NCBI GenBank assembly: GCA_017795005.1
Contig: CP051242.1
Span: 2,070,976-2,134,975, forward strand
Direction of reading: 5' to 3'
Length of the DNA stretch: 64,000 nt
Source: Balneolaceae bacterium
GTDB lineage: Bacteria; Bacteroidota; Rhodothermia; Balneolales; Balneolaceae
In this document: positions 10,147 to 19,015 of the stretch, piece by piece
Position numbering within the stretch: position 1 is the stretch's first letter
Layout of the letters: each line of letters opens with the position of its first letter
Notes under the pieces: generated by a model
Seen by the model: the letters and a program-made list of their open reading frames with translations, nothing else
Databases searched by the model: none
Told to the model about the DNA's origin: nothing
Made by a program: the position numbers and the translations under genes

Positions 10147-11256
10147 ATGAACATCCTCGCTATAGAACCATTTTACAGCGGCTCTCATAAGGCTTTTTTA
10201 AAAGGATTAGCGAAGCATTCAAGTCATAACATCATTCCAATAAAATTGAACTATAATGGATGGAAATGGCGAATGCATGGTGATTCTCTCACTCTTGCCC
10301 AACTTACCAGTGAAGTAAAAGAGGATATCGATTTACTGCTAACAAGTAGCATGACCAATCTCCCTGCTTTTCTGGCACTTAATAACCCAAGATTTGCTCA
10401 CACTCCTAAAATCATGTATATGCATGATAATCAGTTTACAAGACCGATTCCGGAGGGAGAAACCAGAGATATGACTTATTGTTATATCAATTATTTGAGT
10501 ATGCTGGTAGCGGATAAACTGTTGTTTTCGTCACAGTTTCACCTGGATGATTTGTTAGGTGCTCTCCCAAAATTCCTGGATAATTTCCCGGACGACAAGC
10601 ATTACAATACTGTGGATCAGATCAGGGAGAAGAGTGTGGTGATGTATCCCGGACTGGACCTGAAGCATTTTGACGCGCAACAGGATACTCGAAAGAAAAA
10701 TGATCGACCCGTAATTGTTTGGAACCAGCGTTGGCAGTTTGACCGGAATCCCGCCATGTTTTTCAGAGTATTGAACCGGTTAAATGATATCGATCTTAAA
10801 TTTGATCTTATTCTGGCTGGAGATACAAAACATGAAAAGCCAGAGGAATTTCAGAAAGCCTGGAAACGATTTGGGCAGCAAATTACGCACTTTGGTTATG
10901 TAGATGATAAAGAGGCCTACAGCAAGTTACTTCATTCAGGAGATATTGTTGTTTCAACAGCGACCTACGAGTTTTTCTGTGTATCCATTATGGAAGCTAT
11001 TTATTGCGGCTGTCATCCACTGGTACCCAAAAGTTTACACTATCCGGAACTAATCCCTGAAACGCTTCATAACCCATTACTTCATGCACCTGTTTTGTAT
11101 GAAAACGAAGATGAACTCTTCAAGTTCATGAAAGACCTGCTTACGGAAACGACTAAACCCCTTCCAAAAGCCACCCTTCAGAATATCAACAAACATTTGG
11201 AATGGAGTCGCCAGTACCGAAAGTTCGATCAACTGTTTGAGGAGATGGTGGGGTAA
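10147..11256 (+). CDS. GT4-type glycosyltransferase of the tRNA-queuosine mannosyltransferase (GTDC1/QTMAN, DUF3524) family
   Basis: 369 residues with strong resemblance along its length to human GTDC1, now known as the enzyme that mannosylates queuosine in tRNA-Asp. It begins MNILAIEPFYSGSHKAFL, has WKWRMHG (39-45), MHDNQF (92-97), VWNQRWQFDRNP (191-202), and a nucleotide-sugar site YEFFCVSIMEAIYCGCHPL with the GT4 E-x7-E pair Glu275/Glu283, followed by PKSLHYPELIP. Human GTDC1 has the near-identical order ([33 protein letters not shown]). No signal peptide or membrane segment, so cytoplasmic. Substrate in this bacterium is inferred only. It follows mutL by 58 bp including a hairpin. Confidence is high for the family, moderate for the reaction. 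Confidence 0.85.
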   Translation: MNILAIEPFYSGSHKAFLKGLAKHSSHNIIPIKLNYNGWKWRMHGDSLTLAQLTSEVKEDIDLLLTSSMTNLPAFLALNNPRFAHTPKIMYMHDNQFTRPIPEGETRDMTYCYINYLSMLVADKLLFSSQFHLDDLLGALPKFLDNFPDDKHYNTVDQIREKSVVMYPGLDLKHFDAQQDTRKKNDRPVIVWNQRWQFDRNPAMFFRVLNRLNDIDLKFDLILAGDTKHEKPEEFQKAWKRFGQQITHFGYVDDKEAYSKLLHSGDIVVSTATYEFFCVSIMEAIYCGCHPLVPKSLHYPELIPETLHNPLLHAPVLYENEDELFKFMKDLLTETTKPLPKATLQNINKHLEWSRQYRKFDQLFEEMVG

Positions 11257-11301
11257 AACTAAGACTATTTAACTCATTGTAAAAAAACGACGTTTAGTTT
11301 T

Positions 11302-12864
11302 TTAATTATCCATTGCCTCTTTATGTTTAATTGCCTGGTCCACAATACTTGAGGCTACCTCAATCCAATTCTCATCATTATATAATCTTTTTTTATCCCT
11401 ATTAGTGTCTAATTCGATAAGGAAATCTTTTAGATCATTTGAATTAATATCAGCCCAATCAGCAAGTCTGTTAACATTAAATTTGGCTTTTAGATTATCA
11501 TAGTTACTAATTAGGAAGTTCTTAATTCTTTCTGAAAGGTTCGGGACAAATATATTTATTGGAATATTTGATAGGACTTCATCAATATTGATTTCATCTT
11601 TCAAGCTCTCCATATATAATTCAGTCATGTCTATTGAAATACCTGTTTTATATGCGGCAACAGACTCAAAACCCTCTCTCAGATGATTTTTTTCAATATC
11701 GTCTGCTATCTTAGGAATACTATATAATTCTGTTCCCTCAATTGGCAATACAGCAATAAAACCTTCATTAATTTTATCAGCTGGTATTAAAGGCTCAATT
11801 TCATTTTTAAGAAAATCGCCTGCATCTTGAAATGCACTGCTTGGATAAATTATTCTAGTTGAGACATACTTTATATTTTCAGGAAGCCGGCTGGGATTAG
11901 GATAAGAATATTTAACATGAGGAAATCTATCTAAAGCTTGTTTTACACCTGGGATATTTTGAAACTTTTGAGAAAGAACGAGAAAGGCTTTTGACCTTAC
12001 CGCTTTTTTTTGAAGTTCATCCTTAACTCGGTTCCTTAAATTTTTTTCAAGTTGTTTGACATTTAGTTTTCCATCCTTAATTAGAATGGATAGTGTTCTT
12101 CTAAATTCTTCAGACTGTTCTTTTTCTAACTTTAGGTTAAATGAAAGATTGTAAGTCTTATTATACTTTCTTGTGAGTTCATCAGTCTTTGATTTAAAAT
12201 CAAGCTCTACAACATCTTCTTGAAGTTTTTTCCCATTTAAATAATTGTCATAATATTGAATTACTGTTTTAGCTCCTTCATCAAGATTAATAAAATCATA
12301 TTTTTCGAAAATTGAAGCGATTGCAGTTTTGTAAACTCCTGATTTTAAAATGTCTACTTCGTTTTCAATTTCATGGCATAATGTTGATAGAATTATTGCA
12401 TCTTTTTGTACTTGTTCTAATTCTTGATGAGAATTTATAATAAACACAATTATAGAGTCTTTTCTGTAGTAGTCGATCTCTGAATTCTCAATCGAATTTA
12501 ATAGCCATTCACTATCAAAACTTAATTCCGTTTTTTGCTTTAAAAATTTTAATATGGGCTTTAATTGGTTTTGAATCTCTTTCCGTTTCTTTTTTTTCTT
12601 TCGGCGTTCTTCTATTGCAGTTGATAATGGATCATAAAAAAGGAATAAGCTCCCAATAAAAATTGCTAGAACTAATTTAACTTTTGGGTATTCTTGACTT
12701 GGAAGTACTTCATCTAAATAAATTGCTCCTGAAATTAAAACTGCCCCAAGTATTCTAAGGAACAAATCACTTATCAAAAATTTGAGAAAAGCTAATATAT
12801 ACTTCCAAATCCAATTAAGAGTTGAGACGAAATGTTTTCTAGTTTTCTTGACTATTGTTTTCAT
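11302..12864 (-). CDS. Membrane-anchored protein of unknown function
   Basis: 520 residues. Two hydrophobic segments near the N-terminus (about residues 20-60 and 66-82: FLRILGAVLISGAIYL and VKLVLAIFIGSLFLFY), then a highly basic stretch (ERRKKKKKRKEI) and a ~400-residue Lys/Glu-rich, largely helical cytoplasmic part with no motif I recognise. The gene is visibly more AT-rich than its neighbours and stands alone between the glycosyltransferase and a dispersed repeat, so acquisition by transfer is possible. I do not assign a function. Confidence 0.7.
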   Translation of the reverse strand: MKTIVKKTRKHFVSTLNWIWKYILAFLKFLISDLFLRILGAVLISGAIYLDEVLPSQEYPKVKLVLAIFIGSLFLFYDPLSTAIEERRKKKKKRKEIQNQLKPILKFLKQKTELSFDSEWLLNSIENSEIDYYRKDSIIVFIINSHQELEQVQKDAIILSTLCHEIENEVDILKSGVYKTAIASIFEKYDFINLDEGAKTVIQYYDNYLNGKKLQEDVVELDFKSKTDELTRKYNKTYNLSFNLKLEKEQSEEFRRTLSILIKDGKLNVKQLEKNLRNRVKDELQKKAVRSKAFLVLSQKFQNIPGVKQALDRFPHVKYSYPNPSRLPENIKYVSTRIIYPSSAFQDAGDFLKNEIEPLIPADKINEGFIAVLPIEGTELYSIPKIADDIEKNHLREGFESVAAYKTGISIDMTELYMESLKDEINIDEVLSNIPINIFVPNLSERIKNFLISNYDNLKAKFNVNRLADWADINSNDLKDFLIELDTNRDKKRLYNDENWIEVASSIVDQAIKHKEAMDN

Positions 12865-12972
12865 TAGTTAATCTAAATAAAAAGAAAATTACTTCTATAA
12901 TTTTACTTACTTAATCTATAGATGTAAAGTGAATAAATTCAATCGGATTTCAAAAATAATGAAATGAGAAAA

Positions 12973-13115
12973 CTCTGTCCCTCTTTGGAGAGGGACAGGG
13001 TCAAAACTTGTTTTGGCTCAGGGAGAGGACAGGAGCGAGGAAGAAATTTTAATTCACCACCGTCCTCCCTCTGAAATCAAACAAGTTTGATTTCGGTCTC
13101 CCCCCGAGGGGAGAC
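12973..13115. repeat. Dispersed two-armed palindromic element, family A copy 1
   Basis: Outer hairpin GTCCCTCTTTGGAGAGGGAC, inner hairpin GGGTCAAAACTTGTTTTGGC, a variable middle, then inner hairpin GAAATCAAAC-AA-GTTTGATTTC flanked by CGTCCTCCCTCT and a final hairpin GTCTCCC...GGGGAGAC. Three further copies occur at 39.8, 55.4 and 58.3 kb. The gap between flanking genes (12865-13122) holds nothing else that I can support. Confidence 0.85.
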
Positions 13116-13122
13116 ATGATAA

Positions 13123-13704
13123 TTACCGCTCATTAAAACCTTTTCCCGCATAAATCTTATCCTCACAGCGATTGATTCGGGCAGCTCTTGTTTCGGATTG
13201 CTTGGCCCCGGAGAAATGGAGGAGATAGCCTCTCTGGCGACCGGGAGTTAAAGCGTAAAAAGCTTTTTTGTAATTTGGGTCTTCTTCGAATTTATCCAAC
13301 AATTCCTGTGGGACTTCAAACTCGGAGGTATCCTTGAATTCTACTTTAAGTCCCTTTTTTTCAACCTCAATCGCATTTTTAATGATGGCTTTGATCTGCT
13401 CTTCCTGTTCAATGATTTGGGAAACATCGGTAAACCTGATCTGCCGACCAGCCTGCATATTTTCAGTGGGTTGGACCAGAATTTCGACCGGATCTTCCAA
13501 TAAAGCTCCTTTAAAGAAGCTCAATGCATAGTAATCTTTAAAACAGCTGAGAATTACCACATTATTTCCGTCATAGCAGTAGCATGGTTGATACCACTTC
13601 AAAGCTTCTGTTAATCCACATTCCAAAGCAATACGCCTGGATTCTATCAACTCGTCTTTCCATTGTTTGGCTTTTTCAATGAATGTGTCGACTTCAGGTA
13701 TCAT
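13123..13704 (-). CDS. YdeI/OmdA-family protein (DUF1801-like)
   Basis: 193 residues, soluble. The N-terminal half (ALKWYQPCYCYDGNNVVIL) matches the DUF1801/YdhG-like fold and the C-terminal half (YKKAFYALTPGRQRGYLLHFSGAKQSETRAARI, quoted in parts) is the YdeI/OmdA signature TPGRQRGYLLHF and AKQSETRAARI. Family members are widespread and have been loosely linked to bacteriocin/antibiotic resistance; the biochemical role is unknown. Monocistronic; a family A repeat lies immediately downstream. Confidence 0.85.
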   Translation of the reverse strand: MIPEVDTFIEKAKQWKDELIESRRIALECGLTEALKWYQPCYCYDGNNVVILSCFKDYYALSFFKGALLEDPVEILVQPTENMQAGRQIRFTDVSQIIEQEEQIKAIIKNAIEVEKKGLKVEFKDTSEFEVPQELLDKFEEDPNYKKAFYALTPGRQRGYLLHFSGAKQSETRAARINRCEDKIYAGKGFNER

Positions 13705-13751
13705 AGTTTTTATTTACACAAGAGAAGGGTTTCAACCCTTCGTGATTAAAG

Positions 13752-15038
13752 TTACAATTGATTCAAAAACTCAACCATCAATGTATAATAATCTTCGAAT
13801 TCGGTAAAGGGCAGGGTTTCATACCGGTCGTAAACGTCGTGATAAGCCCGAATTCCTCCAAGTGTATAAATGTAAAATCCAGGGACTCCGACTTCATTGA
13901 AAGCACAATGATCGCTGTTGCAGGCTGTACCCCGGATTTTAACCTGCGGGAGAAGGTTCTGGTTTTCGTTGATTTCAACTAACCGATCAAATTGATTTCG
14001 ATAAACAGAGCCATTCACGACCTGAATGCCTTCATCTCCGGTTCCCGCTAAATCGAAGTTGAGCAGAAATTTCACTTTTGAAAGATCAAACAATGGGTGT
14101 TCCACAAAATATTTTGACCCCAACAAACCGATTTCTTCTCCTCCAAAAGCAATGAATGCCATATTGAAAGGTGCTTTGTTTTTCGAAAAGTGTTTTGCCA
14201 GACTCAATAGCATCGCCGTTCCGCTGGCATTGTCATTGGCTCCGGGGAAGAGGGCAGAGCCCATTTTTCCGAAGTGATCATAGTGAGCTATAATTACAAT
14301 CAATGAATCCTGGTTTTCTCCTTCCAGATAGCCAACTACATTTTGGGTTTTGTATTTCTTTTCCAGTTTTGTCTTCAGATTAACCTTGATTTCTGTGATC
14401 GGAGTATCAACACTATCAGCAAGTACAATAAAAGCCGGTTTAGCATATTGTTGCTGAGCTCCGTGCCAAGTCAATTTTTCGGAGGTAAGTTCTATAGTTC
14501 CTGCGGCCGGATTGCTTTGATTGTATTTCAAAAATCCAATGACGCCCTGAATGCGCTCCAGTTCTTCTTTAGTGAAATCCTCTTCGCTATAGCTATCTAC
14601 CGCAATGAATTTATTGCCAGAAGATCTGAGTTTGGTTCCCAGTAATTCGTCACTCATAATTTCATCAATCGAAAGCCGAACTACATCATATGTCCCTTTT
14701 ATGGAAGGAGAACCAGGGGTTACTACGAAATCATAACCTGTTTGTAGTTTTTGTCCGTTTACTTCCAGTTTAATTTTGTTGGGAAATGTATTTACAGAGG
14801 CTTCAAATTTTTGGAAATAGTCTTTGGTGTAGGAGAGAAGTCCGAATTTTTTGAATTCATCCCGGATAAATTCCGCAGCGATTTTATCACCTTTCTCTAC
14901 ATAACCCCGACCTTTAAATTCTTCAGAGCTTAACGTCTGAACTACTTCTTTTGCATAGGGGAGAACCTGAGCTTTTGCCTCGTTCAGGAAGAAAAAGCAA
15001 AACAGGAAGAATATACTAAAACGGAGCATCCTCATCAT
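13752..15038 (-). CDS. Secreted M28-family zinc aminopeptidase
   Basis: 428 residues with signal peptide (ends EAKA-Q, about residue 23). The M28 metal ligands are visible in order: His in IAHYDHFG, bridging Asp in GANDNASG, Glu pair in FGGEEIGLLG, Asp in LNFDLAGTGD, and His in SDHCAF. A PA-like insert precedes the catalytic domain. Expected to release N-terminal amino acids from peptides in the periplasm or outside the cell. The start (MMRMLRF) overlaps the 3' end of dnaB by 23 bp on the same strand, so it is probably the second gene of that transcript. Confidence 0.92.
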   Translation of the reverse strand: MMRMLRFSIFFLFCFFFLNEAKAQVLPYAKEVVQTLSSEEFKGRGYVEKGDKIAAEFIRDEFKKFGLLSYTKDYFQKFEASVNTFPNKIKLEVNGQKLQTGYDFVVTPGSPSIKGTYDVVRLSIDEIMSDELLGTKLRSSGNKFIAVDSYSEEDFTKEELERIQGVIGFLKYNQSNPAAGTIELTSEKLTWHGAQQQYAKPAFIVLADSVDTPITEIKVNLKTKLEKKYKTQNVVGYLEGENQDSLIVIIAHYDHFGKMGSALFPGANDNASGTAMLLSLAKHFSKNKAPFNMAFIAFGGEEIGLLGSKYFVEHPLFDLSKVKFLLNFDLAGTGDEGIQVVNGSVYRNQFDRLVEINENQNLLPQVKIRGTACNSDHCAFNEVGVPGFYIYTLGGIRAYHDVYDRYETLPFTEFEDYYTLMVEFLNQL

Positions 15039-16554
15039 CTGGAGCTGGATTATGAGGCATTATGGGTGAATCAGACTGTGGAGTAAAATTAGCTTGCAGC
15101 ATATCGTTGGAAACACCTCCCATTAAAGCAGGGTCATTAGATTGGGAAGTCAGATTTTCAAATCGTGCATAATCTTTCACAAAATAATGCATCTTGCTTC
15201 CTACAGGACCGTTACGTTGCTTTCCGATGATCACTTCCGCAAGTCCGGCCGTAGACTGACCTTCAGCAGTTGTTGTAATTCCATAGTATTCGGGACGATA
15301 GAGAAACATTACAATGTCGGCATCCTGCTCGATGGAACCGGATTCACGAAGGTCACTTAGCTGTGGACGCTTATCACCCCCACGTTGCTCCACGGCACGA
15401 CTCAACTGTGATAGCGCAATTACCGGGACATCCAGTTCTTTGGCAAGGGATTTGAGTCCCCGGGAAATAGAGGCGATTTCCTGTTCACGGTTTCCTGAGT
15501 CTTTTGAAGAACCCTGCATAAGCTGCAAATAATCAACGATTACTAACCCGATATTATGTTCCGTCTTAAGGCGTCTACATTTGGTTCTGAGTTCCATTAA
15601 GGTGATGGCAGGCGTATCATCAATAAAAAGATCAGCAGCAAATAAATCGCCCGCAGCATCAATGAGTCGCTTAAAACCATCGTCATCCAGTGTTCCTTTT
15701 CTGGCCTGATCTGCTCTCACGCGAGCTTCCATAGTAAGAAGACGTTGTACCAAAGATTGGTTCGACATTTCCAGAGAAAAAATGGCAACCGGAGTACGCA
15801 AATTTTCATCGGGATGCATTGCTGCATTCCGAGCCGCTGTTAGTACAAAAGCTGTTTTTCCCATCGATGGACGTGCTGCAATAATTACCAAATCGCCATT
15901 TTGCCAGCCGGCTGTCATTTGATCAACAGCAAGTCCGGAGGGAACACCGGTAATTCCATATTTCTTACCACGCATATCTTCAAGATAGGCGAGAGTATCT
16001 TTCAGAATATCAGCAACGGGTTTTGCAGTACTTCTGTTCTTTTGATTGGCAAGGTCGAAAATTTTCTGTTCAGCTTCATCAAGCACATCATATGCATCGG
16101 TGGTGGTGTCATAAGATTCACGAATAACATCCGTGGAAGCTAGGATCAGATTCCTTTTTATTGCTTTCTCGGTAATAATCTGAGCGTGGTATTCGATATT
16201 TGCAGCCGAGCTGACGGATCGGGTTAAATCGGATATATATGTTGCACCACCAACACTATCCAGTAATCCTTTATCCCGAAGTTCATTTTCCACGGTGAGT
16301 AAATCGAGTGGGTTATCCCGTTCGTATAAATTGGAAAGGGTTTCATAAATATGTCGGTTAGCAGGTTTATAAAAGTCTTCTGCCTTTAACATATTCAAAG
16401 CTATGGTTGCAGCACCATGTTCAATCAGCATTGCACCCAGAACAGCTTCTTCAACTTCTACAGCCTGTGGTGGAACCCGACCTTCCTGTTCCAGAATTTT
16501 TTTCTGATCCACACCTGAATTCTTGCTATATGATGAACCGTTCTTCTTAGCCAA
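15016..16554 (-). CDS. dnaB: Replicative DNA helicase DnaB
   Basis: Hexameric 5'-3' helicase that unwinds the chromosome at the fork. 512 residues: N-terminal DnaB domain (QAVEVEEAVLGAML, residues ~30-130), linker helix, and RecA-like C-terminal domain (~195-465) with Walker A ARPSMGKTAF, Walker B LVIVDYLQLM, and SDLRESGSIEQDAD with the arginine-finger region. No intein. The C-terminal ~45 residues are Pro/Asp/Asn-rich and disordered. A perfect DnaA box lies about 90 bp upstream of its start. Confidence 0.97.
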   Translation of the reverse strand: MAKKNGSSYSKNSGVDQKKILEQEGRVPPQAVEVEEAVLGAMLIEHGAATIALNMLKAEDFYKPANRHIYETLSNLYERDNPLDLLTVENELRDKGLLDSVGGATYISDLTRSVSSAANIEYHAQIITEKAIKRNLILASTDVIRESYDTTTDAYDVLDEAEQKIFDLANQKNRSTAKPVADILKDTLAYLEDMRGKKYGITGVPSGLAVDQMTAGWQNGDLVIIAARPSMGKTAFVLTAARNAAMHPDENLRTPVAIFSLEMSNQSLVQRLLTMEARVRADQARKGTLDDDGFKRLIDAAGDLFAADLFIDDTPAITLMELRTKCRRLKTEHNIGLVIVDYLQLMQGSSKDSGNREQEIASISRGLKSLAKELDVPVIALSQLSRAVEQRGGDKRPQLSDLRESGSIEQDADIVMFLYRPEYYGITTTAEGQSTAGLAEVIIGKQRNGPVGSKMHYFVKDYARFENLTSQSNDPALMGGVSNDMLQANFTPQSDSPIMPHNPAPDDEDAPF

Positions 16555-16631
16555 CTCTTCGATAGGGTTTAAGGATTATGGGACAAAAGTACATATTAAT
16601 GGAAACTGAAAAGGAGTTTCTTTTCAACAAG

Positions 16632-16651
16632 CTTTCCACAAGTTATCCACA
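16632..16651. promoter_or_regulatory. DnaA box pair upstream of dnaB
   Basis: TTATCCACA (16643-16651) is a perfect consensus DnaA box; CTTTCCACA (16632-16640) is a second, degenerate copy 11 bp away in the same orientation. They lie 78-98 bp upstream of the dnaB start and immediately after the end of the uracil-DNA glycosylase gene, so DnaA may control dnaB here. A small hairpin (GAAACT...AGTTTC) lies between the boxes and dnaB. A cluster is lacking, so this is not an origin. Confidence 0.5.
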
Positions 16652-16653
16652 TT

Positions 16654-17463
16654 TTAAGGTTGGCCTCCCAACTTATCATAACGTGTTCGAAGCATCAGTA
16701 CGTCTTCCCATGTTGGACGCTTCCATTGTGGATTTCGAAGCAAAGCAGCGGGGTGATAAGTCACCATTAATTCGCGCTCAAGAAAAGGATGAAATTTACT
16801 CCTCATATTTTTTAAAGATTCGTCTTTTCCAAGAAGAGTAGTTGCAGAAATTCTTCCAACACATAAGATCAATTTCGGATTTACTAATTCAATTTGCCGA
16901 ATAAGGTAGGGGAGACTTCGTTGTCTTTCTTCCGGTTTGGGATCCCGATTATTAGGAGGACGATGTTTTAAAATATTCGCAATATAAATATCCGATCGGT
17001 CGAAGTCTATGGCTTTCATGATCTTATCAAGCAATTGACCGGCTTGCCCAACAAATGGTTCCCCTTGTAAATCTTCATTCATACCAGGAGCCTCACCAAT
17101 TATCATCAGATCTGCATCAGGATTACCAACTCCGAACACAAGATTTGTATTTTCTAAATCTGTCCGAAGCTCTTCTGCTTTTTCACAGATTCCCTTAAGT
17201 TCTTTAAGCGTGGAACTTTTTGAAATAAGATCAAGTAGTACCGGAGCTTCTGTAGTCTCGTCTTCAAGAATTTTTTCTTCTGAATCTTTTTCGATTAGCT
17301 CTATAGGATTTTTTGCAACCTGAACATTCTCAGGTTCAGAGCTGGAATCATGGGTTTGAGAAATTGACACACTATCCACATCGAAAGAACCATAAAGCTC
17401 TCGTTGTTGATTGAGCAATTTTTGCGCTCTTTCTATTAAGTCTTTAGGATTCTGATCTGGCAT
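16654..17463 (-). CDS. Family-4-type uracil-DNA glycosylase lacking the Fe-S cysteines
   Basis: Excises uracil from DNA at the start of base-excision repair. Family-4 motifs are clear: GEAPG (123-127) with [22 protein letters not shown] (166-179), and [10 protein letters not shown] (236-245). In characterised family-4 enzymes four cysteines bind a 4Fe-4S cluster; here the KCRPP cysteine is His167, the second cysteine of that pair (xxCxPYL) is Ser/Leu 183-184, and only Cys93 remains near the first pair. So the cluster is probably absent. The first ~80 residues are an acidic disordered extension not found in minimal ~200-residue enzymes. Upstream of dnaB on the same strand. Confidence 0.88.
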   Translation of the reverse strand: MPDQNPKDLIERAQKLLNQQRELYGSFDVDSVSISQTHDSSSEPENVQVAKNPIELIEKDSEEKILEDETTEAPVLLDLISKSSTLKELKGICEKAEELRTDLENTNLVFGVGNPDADLMIIGEAPGMNEDLQGEPFVGQAGQLLDKIMKAIDFDRSDIYIANILKHRPPNNRDPKPEERQRSLPYLIRQIELVNPKLILCVGRISATTLLGKDESLKNMRSKFHPFLERELMVTYHPAALLRNPQWKRPTWEDVLMLRTRYDKLGGQP

Positions 17464-17480
17464 AGTAATTTTTTATAGGT

Positions 17481-17570
17481 TTGTCATTTCGAATCCCTTG
17501 TGGATGAGAAATCTAAAGGATAAACTTATAACTTACTGTTTAGATTTCTCCCTCTTGTCGAAATGACAAA
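17481..17570. repeat. Dispersed inverted repeat (TTGTCATTTCGA type)
   Basis: Terminal arms TTGTCATTTCGA and TCGAAATGACAA frame a second pair GAGAAATCTAAA / TTTAGATTTCTC, giving an imperfect 90-bp palindrome between the glycosylase and mtaB. The inner GAGAAATCTAAA motif recurs in the repeat-rich gap near 40.03 kb. It ends 3 bp before the mtaB stop codon and could act in transcript processing. Confidence 0.75.
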
Positions 17571-17573
17571 GTT

Positions 17574-18908
17574 TCAAACCAATAATTCCTCAATAGCTCT
17601 TTCCTGTTTTAGAATCTCTTCATTAAGGGTAGCAAAATGAAAACCTTTTGAGGAATATTCACTTATTTCTACATTCTGTATCGTATTTACTAATCGATGA
17701 TTAAAAGGAATAGCTACACGTACATAGTTATCAGTCCATCCAAACATTAACCCGTCTTTATTTTCTTCTTCAAAAAGAGCAGGGCGTGTTTGCCCTTCAA
17801 ATCGCAGATCAAAGGCAAACCTTTTCTTTGCTGAAAGTCGGCGAAGCTTATGCGTTCGTTTTTTTCTTTCCTGTTTAGGAATACTAGGTTTTAAACTTAA
17901 TGCATGAGTATTTGGGCGTTCAGAATAAGTGAAAACGTGCAAATAGGAAACGTCCAATGACTCAATGAAGTCAAAAGATTCCCGGAACAACTCGTCCGTT
18001 TCTCCAGGATGTCCAGTAATTACATCTACGCCGATACAAGCGTCGGGCATTAATTCTCGAATTAATTCAACTCTACCTCTGTATAAATCTGAGCGATAGC
18101 GACGCTTCATCAACTTTAGCATTTCATCGGAACCACTCTGCAATGGAATATGAAAATGAGGTTGCAATTTCTTTGATTCAGCAGCAAAGCGAATAATATC
18201 TTCGTGTAGAAGATTAGGCTCAATGGAAGAAACCCTTAAGCGTTCTAATCCATCTACATTTTCCAGAGCCTGAAGTAGTTGGAAGAAATCTTCATCGGTA
18301 CCGTATCCAAAATCACCGGAATTAACACCGGTAATGATTACTTCCTTAAATCCTTCATCTACTAAAAGTTGGGCGTTTCTGACAACGGTTGAGATTTTAG
18401 GACTTCGGCTTGCTCCCCGTGCCAGAGGAATGGTACAAAAAGAGCATTTATAATTACATCCATCCTGAACTTTGAGAAAGGCACGGGTTCGGTCATCGGA
18501 AGAAAAAGCATTATGGAAATCAACCGCTTCATTTACATCAGAATTATAGATAATGGTTTTTTCCTGCTTGATGAAGTCATCGAATAAATCGAGTAGCTTG
18601 AACTTCTCTTTGGCACCAAGAACTACATCCACACCCTCAATCCGAGCAATTTCTTCCGGTTCCAGCTGTGCATAGCATCCTACAACAGCGATAAATGCCT
18701 TCGGATTTCTTCGTAGTGCCTGGCGAACCGTTTTACGGCATGCACTATTAGCATCCATCGTTACGGAACAGGTATTGATTACATAAATGTCGGCCTCACT
18801 GTTGAACTCTTCAAGTTCAAATCCTTCGTTCTCAAAATCTCTCCGCATAGAAGAAGTTTCAGAGAAATTGAGTTTACAGCCAAGGGTTTCAAATGCCACT
18901 TTTTTCAT
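17574..18908 (-). CDS. mtaB: tRNA t6A37 methylthiotransferase MtaB
   Basis: Radical-SAM enzyme converting t6A37 to ms2t6A in tRNAs reading ANN codons. Start at ATG 18908 (MKKVAFETLGCKLNFSET); an upstream in-frame extension would add a non-conserved segment. The N-terminal UPF0004 domain supplies the auxiliary-cluster cysteines (TLGCKLN, INTCSVT, VVGCYAQ), followed by the radical SAM CxxxCxxC in QDGCNYKCSFCTIP, and a C-terminal TRAM-like domain (~residues 380-440). 444 residues, complete. Divergent from the histidine kinase gene with 107 bp between starts. Confidence 0.95.
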   Translation of the reverse strand: MKKVAFETLGCKLNFSETSSMRRDFENEGFELEEFNSEADIYVINTCSVTMDANSACRKTVRQALRRNPKAFIAVVGCYAQLEPEEIARIEGVDVVLGAKEKFKLLDLFDDFIKQEKTIIYNSDVNEAVDFHNAFSSDDRTRAFLKVQDGCNYKCSFCTIPLARGASRSPKISTVVRNAQLLVDEGFKEVIITGVNSGDFGYGTDEDFFQLLQALENVDGLERLRVSSIEPNLLHEDIIRFAAESKKLQPHFHIPLQSGSDEMLKLMKRRYRSDLYRGRVELIRELMPDACIGVDVITGHPGETDELFRESFDFIESLDVSYLHVFTYSERPNTHALSLKPSIPKQERKKRTHKLRRLSAKKRFAFDLRFEGQTRPALFEEENKDGLMFGWTDNYVRVAIPFNHRLVNTIQNVEISEYSSKGFHFATLNEEILKQERAIEELLV

Positions 18909-19015
18909 AGATGTTAAGATAAGGAGATTGGTTTCTTCATGCGAATTATGAACCTTTAAAAATCTTAATAAGAAACTATTGATCAGGCATAGTACTTTAT
19001 CAAAAACATCAAGCT

